Below, piece after piece: positions 56,141-64,000 of a DNA stretch of 64,000 nt; position 1 is the stretch's first letter; each line of letters starts with the position of its first letter. The notes beneath the pieces are model-generated. The model ran no database searches and had not been told where the DNA came from. It saw nothing but the letters and a program-made list of their open reading frames with translations. Source of the stretch: Opisthorchis felineus (taxonomy: Eukaryota; Platyhelminthes; Trematoda; Opisthorchiida; Opisthorchiidae); contig SJOL01005652.1 of NCBI GenBank assembly GCA_004794785.1, forward strand, positions 172,551 to 236,550, in the 5' to 3' direction. Position numbers and translations under genes: made by a program.

Positions 56141-59100
56141 AAAGCGGATACTTCAAACCGAGCATTTCCGGGTCTTCCCGTCTTCTTGGCTGCGGTTCGT
56201 GCACATGATTAAACAACATAAAAAATTTGTTACCTAAGCGGTTCGTGTGGAGAGCTTTCTGTCACCGTTTACCGGTCTGCCATCCATAGTTTGCCTGTCA
56301 TTGCCCTGTGGACTTGTGTCAGTTAGCCTCGTATAAGATGCTGACTTAGTGTCACTGTTCTGTAGTGCTCAGATGAGTTTATTTGAGGTTTAGTACTTCC
56401 AAATAAAAGCAACCAAAAACAAAGACTGTCTACAAGAAACACAGTATCTCAGCAACTAGGTTACGGGTTGGATCACGCGTGGTGACTTTTTCCCTAAAGA
56501 CTTGACTATATAGTCATCTATACCAACTATGGGCCAGGTTTGGGGGAAAATCACGATCATTCTGCTTTATAGGCCTGCGCAATCTGGTCCCATTTCGATC
56601 AGTATGTATCCATACAATTCGCAAATGAAACCAGTCGAATGTCACACCCTCCATTGTTTGCTGTCATTGTCTTATCGGCTGTGCACTGCAGGTTGCAACT
56701 GATGCCTTGCATCATTCTTCAAAACTGTCCCTACTTCCTCTTTTGCCCTCCCTGCTGAACATCACCTTATAGAATCTAGTCTTTGGAATATCAGTCAGAC
56801 GCTGAGAGAAACGAATAACTAACAACCGCCTCCAGGACTGGTTCGTCCGGTCACAAGAAACTCAACTCCAAGACCAACATGCAGGGTGTCGGACTGGTGG
56901 GTTGTACGATGGACGCACATCTGTGTTATCTCAAGAGCCCAAACACTCACATATATGCGAATTGACAGCAGTCTTGATGCTCCCCTATATCAGATTTCTT
57001 TGAACCTGTAACCAAGTAGTGTTTGTAGACTACGTATCGTCAAGAGTGCCATTGTCGTTTTTTTAATGCTCTGCAAGCCCGTTGTTCAGAATTAAGAAGC
57101 AACCAGCCTAGAGGTTTCTCGCGGCTAAATGACCTTTCACTTATCCCCATCATCCCAGTTTTGCCACTGTCCTATTCACCTTATCATTGAAGTGCACACT
57201 GCAAAGGAGGATTGACAAGCGTATCAATTTGGCATCTAGGAACCAATCAGCTGACTCACGAGGTGCAGGTGACACCATCACAAGAGCCTAGAGATGTTGA
57301 TGGTATTTTTCTTCAGGCTGTGAGTACTTTGTAGTGGTTAACCATTTGGAATGCGCTTCTAATATCTTACAGCGGGACGTTCAACCCAATTGCTACCTCA
57401 ATAAAGTTGACAATAATCCTGAACCTTCTGTATGGTAACCCATCTTGACCTCAGTGTAGCCCGTGACAGATGAATGGACGGAAGTTTCGTGGTTATTGTA
57501 GAAATAGTTGTTGATGTATGATTCCCGCTGTCAAAGAACACTGACGAATGAAGGCCTAGAACACAAAGTAACCATGTGTGTATCCCTTTTCTGCGACTGT
57601 GGAACGTACCCATTCCAGCCCAAAAATCTGAAAATTTTTCGAAATCCGACCCTTTTGACTTCGAAGCTGCGGCAACATTGTGACTAATTGGGACCTGAAA
57701 AGTTGGCTGGTGATGAAGCAACCTACGTAGGCCCAAAAAATTAGACTTTTACTGTTACTATAACTAGAATAGATTGTACGCTTGCCCAATTAACTTCGAA
57801 AGAGAGCCTGATTCGCTTCCGCTGAATATTCATTATACCGTCACTCATTAGTACGGAATCCTTCGTTTCCGTCACCTGTTGGATTTCACAACCATTTTTC
57901 TGTTGCATCCGTCGTTGCGTCGTCTCTTCCTCGATATCGGTTAAGACGCACCTAAATCGTGTTGCATTTGTCACATAAACCACATGATTTCAGTGCTTGA
58001 ACTCAAAGTTTTGTGGTGGTCTGAGCCAATTGCTCTAACCGAGCGCTAGCAAATAATGGCCACCTATCGGGCCGAAAACGGAGGAAAATGGTAGGAAGAT
58101 AACTTTCATTCACGTAATTGAAGCATATCAAGCAAAACGTGTCCATGAATTCTGTCAAATAACTTTGTTTTACCTGTTAGTTCTTACTGGAAGGAAACTG
58201 TGCATGCCAGTTTTTATTGACGCAAAAACTATGATACAATGTGCAGTGTGTGTGGGAGGAAGGGTAATATCCCACCTAATTCCTATCGGGGATGCGCGAA
58301 ATCCTCGTTTTCCGAACAAATACAATCTAGGACTCTACTGTGCGAATAAAAAATAAACAGGAAAGTGTGGGTGGCTCACAGCAAATCTGGAGAACGTTGA
58401 CATGAATAGAAAAGAAGAAGCGAGATTATAAATATTGATGACAGACAATGTTACATATAATACCGTGAGGACCGGATTACCCCGACATCCTTTACTACCT
58501 GCACAAAGAATGACTGGCAGATTTCCATAGTTTGACTCTTTCATCTTGCTTCTACCCATCCTTTGCAATACGTCTATGCGTTGTTAGGTAGTTCGGCAAA
58601 ATCCGTTGGATGAGCAGAATTTGAAAACCACCACGAAATGACTGCGATGCAGACACCACTAATTTGTAGATCATTCACTGAACTGTTCCGATGATTCTTC
58701 AGCATACACCCACTCGTTGTTCTGCTACATTGAAAATTTTGGCAAACCGACACAACAGTTCAAAGCCGGAAAGTATCGTCGGAACTACTTGAGATCTACC
58801 AGGGGTTAATTACAACTAGCCAGACGGAGTTCTGAGTGATGAACAGCTGATCGATGCCCGATTGGTGATGGCTTCACCATACACGGCACGCGTTCTGTTA
58901 AAGTTAGTCGATCGGTGTGAATCTTTCAGTACCCCCACAAGATAAACCGTTAGACATGCAAAAGCGCTCAACCAATGATGCACCCCAAAACAACAACCTC
59001 GTTAAGGACCGATGTGTGTGACCGACGTTGCTAGAAATAAGCCGAATAAGAATGAGGGTACACACATTTACACGGACACACGGAGAAAACAAGAGCTGAC

Positions 59101-60984
59101 GCCTCACCGGAGCGCAGGTGTGTGCGTGCAGGTCATCATCGATAGGCTGACAAAAGGCTCAGTCCAACTGTCCAAAGCATGTTCATATGGCTCGCTCTGA
59201 TGAGCGTGAGCGTGGGTGGGAATGAGCGTTTATTGACTAAAAGTAGTCGGATAAAAACGGATGTGCGCTACTAGGTTCGTTAGCCTTGGGTTGCAGCATT
59301 GTATCATTCCACTTATGGTAAGTTCCGTTGCGCAAATCCTCCGCTGGTTGGTGGGACCTTGGGACCGGTTTGATCGCCTATGCCGTTCCATTGTTCTGTC
59401 TATTATGTGGTTGTGAGTCTCTTTCTTGTCCATGGTACAGATGTCGAAGCGCACTGGCCTCAGGGCATCCACTTTAACTATCCATGACTAGAAAGTGCAC
59501 TCACTTCCATCCCAGCGTAAACCGTCGGAATCTATCCCGTTTTATTCGTTTTTACTTGTCAAACTAATCTTATCAGAATTATGTCCTTCTAGTTTTTTTG
59601 TGAGGCTCATAACAGGCCAGCTAGTCACTTTAACTATCGTTCATGCACCGGCTAATTCCCTTACCATGGAACCCTATTTCTAAAGACATATCTGTACGCA
59701 CTAACTGCCTCTAAGGTGAGGCTCTAAATTATCTAAAACACATCACAGTACCTTCCCGGGTGTGCTAGATTCTATGTAGATACGTTATAAGTCGTGTCAG
59801 GCCCCTGTTGGCTCCAGTCGGAGAGGGGGAAACTAGATTCTTTTGAGGAAATGCGATCACCTCAAATGCATGGAATATTTCGGTATGCAGTCAGCTAGAT
59901 CTTAAGTTGTATATACAGTTCAGTCCAACAGTTGCTAAAACCCGGCTTTCTACCGGAACTTCTCATAGAATTTCCAGTAAACTGGATGAAACTTGATCAT
60001 CAAATTGGTGACACAATTCTCCTCTTCTAGAATCACCTGCTTTATATGGACCATTCTCATCCTGAGAATTCAACAGGCTAGTTCACTGGTTTGTTCTTGA
60101 TTGTATCTTATCGTGACTTACACTCCACAGCCATCCAGGGTCAGCCTTGGAGCCATTTTCAGTTAGCCCTTTGTCAAAATAAAATACTGGTGACACACAC
60201 TCTGCTTACGCAGACAATGTGCGTGCATTTCCGTGTAAACAAACGATATCAAGGCTGTGGATCGAACTTGGCCAAGCCCCTAGCCCGCCCAAGTCGAAGC
60301 ATGATATTAGCTGAGTCCGTTTTCATGGGATAATGGAATATGTGAACGCACCTTAGTTCATGAATCCAACTACCACGGTGGCCCCTGGAGTCACCATTCC
60401 CTTATTAGTACGCTTTTCAGAGTGCTGAAAAGTCAGCGAGGTCCCATTGATCCCCGAACCTATCGGGTTTGGCGTAAGTCTCAAATGTGAGTGGAATGGA
60501 AATAACAGTATGTTACTAGTTTGCTCCCGAGATAAAAAGATTGCAATGACCCTGTTTTTGGTCACGGCTGTTGCTAAGCCTTCGGAACGACAAGTTTAGC
60601 GCTGAATTCAGGCGCTGGTTATGACTCTGACGGTAGCTCCAGTTTCAGAAGACTTCGAAAAAACAGTCGATATGTTTATTGCATTCGCATTCGTTACAAA
60701 GAATTTTCAGGCTACAAGGTTGGTCGGGTTTTAAGGCTGACGAGGAGTCAGTCAGCAAGACCCTTTATTCACTATAAGCCCAATCAGTGTTTGCCACCGC
60801 TTAAGGGTTTTTGACAATGTGGATAAATAGAGGTCAAATTGATGGGCTGGGGGAGGTACCTTACGCGAATCTGGGTGGGGTTTATGAGTCTGTCACGTCT
60901 GGTTCACATCATTTGAGTTGAAGTCCTCTCTTGAATTTCGTTTACAACTTTTCGTGGTCGACGTACAGTTTAAGTTCAAGTAAA
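56141..60984. other. no recognisable gene
   Basis: Nearly 5 kb with frames under about 115 codons, no domain, and no repeat shared with the rest of the window that I could see. Confidence 0.4.
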
Positions 60985-61012
60985 CATAAGATTGACGGAA
61001 ACTAGTGAGACT

Positions 61013-61060
61013 ATACCTACTTGATGAGCCAGAATTGAAAGAGCGAAACCAGTCGTGGGC
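61013..61060 (+). ncRNA. upstream hammerhead of the tandem unit, one core base changed
   Basis: UACCUAC followed by UUGAUGA (first C of the CUGAUGA box replaced by U), a long mismatched stem II region, GAAA (61045-61048), stem III ACCAGU, GUC triplet and stem I GUGGGC. The core change and the poor stem II predict weak or no activity in this copy. Confidence 0.65.
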
Positions 61061-61320
61061 TGTCAAAGGGTCTTCAGGAACCTTTCGGGTAGTTTCCTGC
61101 ATGGAGGTATACTGCAACATCTAGAATGTCGCACCAACTGAAACATGAACCGGCCTTTGTGCAGCACGTTCAGTTGAAAAATATCATAAATCAGAGATTC
61201 AGCAGGGAATCAGGTGAGTCTTCCGTGAAAACCAACTCGGTATGCAAATGAGTGTATTCGTCGAATTTCGTGCAATTTGAGTATAAGTGGAACATGAGGT
61301 TGGTGGAAACCCGGAGAGTG

Positions 61321-61363
61321 CCCCTACTTGATGGGCTCAAAAAAGACTAAACCGATCGTGGGC
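61321..61363 (+). ncRNA. downstream hammerhead of the tandem unit, decayed
   Basis: CCCCUAC followed by UUGAUGG, GCUCAAAAAAGACU, AAAC, CGAUC^GUGGGC. The CUGAUGA box has two changes, but stem I and the cleavage region are recognisable. Confidence 0.6.
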
Positions 61364-61395
61364 TGTCAAAAAGTTTTCAGCAACACTGTGAGTAG

Positions 61396-61759
61396 TTTCC
61401 TTCATGAAAAGCTACTTATTCAGTTATGCCATGAACATCATTTGTTTCCAGCCAGCACAAAATTTTGGCACAAGCACTCACCTCATGTTACCTGGAGGCC
61501 AACATCTCCAAACAAATTCTGAGCTCACGTTGACTGCAAGGAAATAAGCTAATGACTGAGAGCTTCGGTACAAGATTGACGTTCATTTTGTAGTAAGCCA
61601 CATAACGTTGACCACAGTATTGTACGGTCGCCTTCCCTCTGGAGAGTACCGGCTGGTGCAATACCATTCAGTCCATCATCTGCAAAGCGTCTGTAGCCTT
61701 ACGTTATCCAGCTGAGTTGGCCTTATGCCTTCACAATTAAGCGGGCAGAAAGATAATAA
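61396..61759. other. no recognisable gene
   Basis: Nothing recognised between the retrozyme-like element and the LINE remnant. Confidence 0.45.
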
Positions 61760-63660
61760 ACTGTACTTGGGTGACGACTGGGGAAACGGTGAAAGAAGCC
61801 ATGTTCATAGCTTTTGAAGCTATTTACCCGAGGTCTCTTGAATACTCTAATGAGCGCTGGGTCTCTTCAGGATCAGCGGCTGTTATTGATACCATGAATA
61901 CTATATCATCAACAGACGACCGCGACGACATTCGCAATTCCCTCAAATGTCGATTATTACAGAGCTTGAGGAAGCACAGATCCGGGGAATGGAGAGCGCT
62001 TTTGAAACGGAAAACTATAACAATCCATTCCAGTTAACCTGGTCAAATGATCCAAGGAAGGCAGATGTTAGTGATGGGCCCTCAGTTCATGCACAGAAAC
62101 GCTGTCTTAAATGAAGGGCTAAAGACTTTGAAGAGGAGTTCTACTGGCCCCTATTAACTCAATGTCTAGAAAAACCAAATAAACCTGAGTGGAACGTCAA
62201 CACTGGTCAAACATTGACAACTGAAGTTCAGCGTTTCCACTGCTTCAGCAACACAAAGCACCTGGTCCAGATGGTTTGCACCATGCAGTCTTGAACTAGG
62301 TGGTGAACCTCTTGTTTTCAGCCTCATGGCTTTATTCCGAAATATTTGGAGTGTTGACAGAATATCAACAGAATGGAGTGCCTCGACGGTGACTCCAATA
62401 TTTAGAAAGGGGTGCAAGTGCATTGTGCGAAAACCACAGAGGCATCATTCCGGTGGGCACAACTCTCAAGTTTCTCCCCCATACTATGCAGGTTGATGCA
62501 CGATAATCAAGTTGGGTTTCGTTATGGCCGGGGCTGCATCTACCATGTGTTTACTTTACGGCAAGTGCTGAAGCCGTGTCCCTCCTTCCGACGACCAACA
62601 GTGGTCATTCTCTCCACCTGACGGCTACTTTTGACTCTGTTGATCTTCAGAAACCACGGTAATGTCTGGCGATGAAGGGCATCCTTCTTAATTCTTGTCT
62701 GTTATGAAGACTGTAGGATTCTACGTCAAACTCTATCCTGAGTTCACCACCATCAGTGGTGTGAAGCAAGGTACCCCTCTTGCCATTCCTCTTCAACTTC
62801 ATAATAGATGTACTGCTTGAGTCTCCTTCACCCGCTTCCAACACCTCGGGGATTAAAGGTCTCCCGGGGCGTTCACTCACAGACACTGAGTACGTTGAAG
62901 ATATTGCTCTTTTTGGATCACGCCCTTCAGAACTGCAAACCATTGCTAATAGCATAAATAATTCTGCTACACTTTCACTATGCGCTTCATAATTGAAAAT
63001 AGTGAGTGAGAGCAAACCCAAACACTATGCTTTGCAGATAAACCGACCGATTTGGTAGATAAATTCGTCTGTCTGGGCAGCGGCGTAAGTTCCAGCGGGC
63101 TGGCGAGGGATGAAATCACTTGCCGCATTCGGAAGGTCAGTACGCATTTGACAATCTCCGACGTGACATCACCGTGGCCGCAAATGGTACAGTGTACACC
63201 GATGTGGACCTGTCCTACTTTAGGTATCACAGACGTAATCACTGCGTACAGAACTTTAAATACTCTGTATTTGACCGTCGATGCCTCTGAAAGCTTTGAA
63301 CGAGTGGGAACATCAGGTCATTAATGCTGAGTTAAGCCAGCCGGTTTCCAGGACGAGTAACCCTCTATCGACAGGCCCACCAGCCATACTCCAAAGGTTA
63401 CCCCGTTCGGGCCATGCACTCCGTATGTCAGAGCATCCTTTGCATCGCAGAGCCCTCCTTACACATCCACATATCGGGTGAAGAAGACCGGGGGACGGTC
63501 AGTCCATGACTTGACAACGAGGTATCAGTCAATTCGATCGTGGTGGTAACTCCCATCTACCGGGCTGGAGAGCCCAGACCGGGACAACTCAATAACTATT
63601 AGCCCTAAAATATTTGGTCACTTCATGCTGTCAATGGCGGTCCTGCTGTGGCCTTCACTG
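61760..63660 (+). pseudogene. LINE remnant with RT and C-terminal pieces, heavily broken
   Basis: Pieces in order are a pre-RT segment RNSLKCRLLQSLRKHRSGEW (near 61940), NQVGFRYGRGCIYHVFTLRQ (near 62510), GVKQGTPL and PFLFNFIIDVLLE (near 62760-62820), GRSLTDTEYVEDIALF (motif C changed from YADD to YVED, near 62870-62910), VDKFVCLGSGVSSSG (near 63052) and GHALRMSEHPLHRRAL (near 63410). It has the same family and order as 3150-4728. Several frameshifts and stops and the lost Asp in motif C make it inactive. Confidence 0.82.
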
Positions 63661-64000
63661 CGTACTTCACTCACTCCCTGCCATCCCGGAAGAACAGAAC
63701 CATTTGATGTCAATGATTTGGTTGAGCCATCACCTTTATTTCGTGGCTCTCACTCGCTTATTCTAATTATCCTCGGTGAACGAAACTTCAGGTATTGAAA
63801 CTACTGCACTTTGGTGCATGGTTTGTAACTGAAATATTGAATGACTGATCATTGCTGGCCTGGTGTTGGTGTTGAGCCTATAGAGCTACGTGGGGCGAGA
63901 TTACGATCATAGCTAAGTTGTCAGGAATGGTGACGTGTATCCGCTAGGTGCAGAGTGGCTAAGTATTTTTCCATTTCGGGAAGTTTTAAAGCGAAAGGAT
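63661..64000. other. no recognisable gene
   Basis: Sequence to the window edge. It may include the LINE 3' untranslated region at its start. Confidence 0.4.

Larger units (their letters stand above)
60985..61395 (+). mobile_element. retrozyme-like element: ~303 nt unit between two hammerheads
   Basis: Plus strand: hammerhead (61013-61060), then the end block CTGTCAAAGGG...GGGTAGTTTCC, then a full body from GCACCAACTGAAACATGAACC to GTGCAATTTGAG, a second hammerhead (61321-61363) and the end block ...GTGAGTAGTTTCC. Expected cleavage sites lie between 61054/61055 and 61357/61358, giving a 303 nt monomer. This is the layout of metazoan retrozymes, which make small circular RNAs. There is no RT of its own. 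Confidence 0.72.

Overview
This window looks like animal nuclear DNA from a flatworm, most likely a trematode fluke. The base composition is middling, the genes have short exons and multi-kilobase introns, and old and young retroelements sit throughout. I cannot name the species from sequence alone.

The one host gene I can follow is a RNF19 (Dorfin)-like RBR E3 ubiquitin ligase on the + strand. Six exons (7522-7942, 14127-14528, 30796-31017, 32995-33157, 40947-41040, 43900-44045) join with matching splice phases. They give RING1, IBR, RING2 and two membrane segments in the order known for RNF19. A seventh exon at 47969-48089 is possible. The 5' exons were not found. The gene covers at least 36 kb, and most of the window is its intronic sequence.

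The introns and flanks hold several retroelement groups. (1) An apparently intact Penelope-like element (PLE) lies at 33842-37138, with RT and GIY-YIG endonuclease in one 814-codon frame, flanked by direct ~410 bp repeats that each carry a hammerhead ribozyme. A second, 5'-inverted copy is at 22996-24623. (2) Short elements with a different type I hammerhead (palindromic stem III) lie near 6.1, 22.4, 44.5, 50.2, 50.7 and 61.0-61.4 kb. The last holds two hammerheads 303 nt apart, the layout of a metazoan retrozyme. (3) A tRNA-derived SINE is present in five copies. (4) An unclassified ~300 bp repeat is present in three copies. (5) Broken LINE copies carry RT and a C-terminal WLGHVLRM-type region. 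(6) A 260-290 bp inverted repeat is separated by 1.7 kb.

At 52388-53478 there is an isolated piece of ribosomal DNA: spacer-like sequence followed by the first ~265 nt of 18S rRNA, then a break. At the left edge an open frame (2-184) may be the end of a membrane-protein gene. Large stretches (24.6-30.8, 44.5-47.7 and 56.1-61.0 kb) hold nothing I recognise.

The most interesting material is the self-cleaving RNA. At least two separate hammerhead families sit beside a potentially active RT/endonuclease that could mobilise them, and the PLE ribozymes lie in the sense direction inside introns of the RNF19-like gene.
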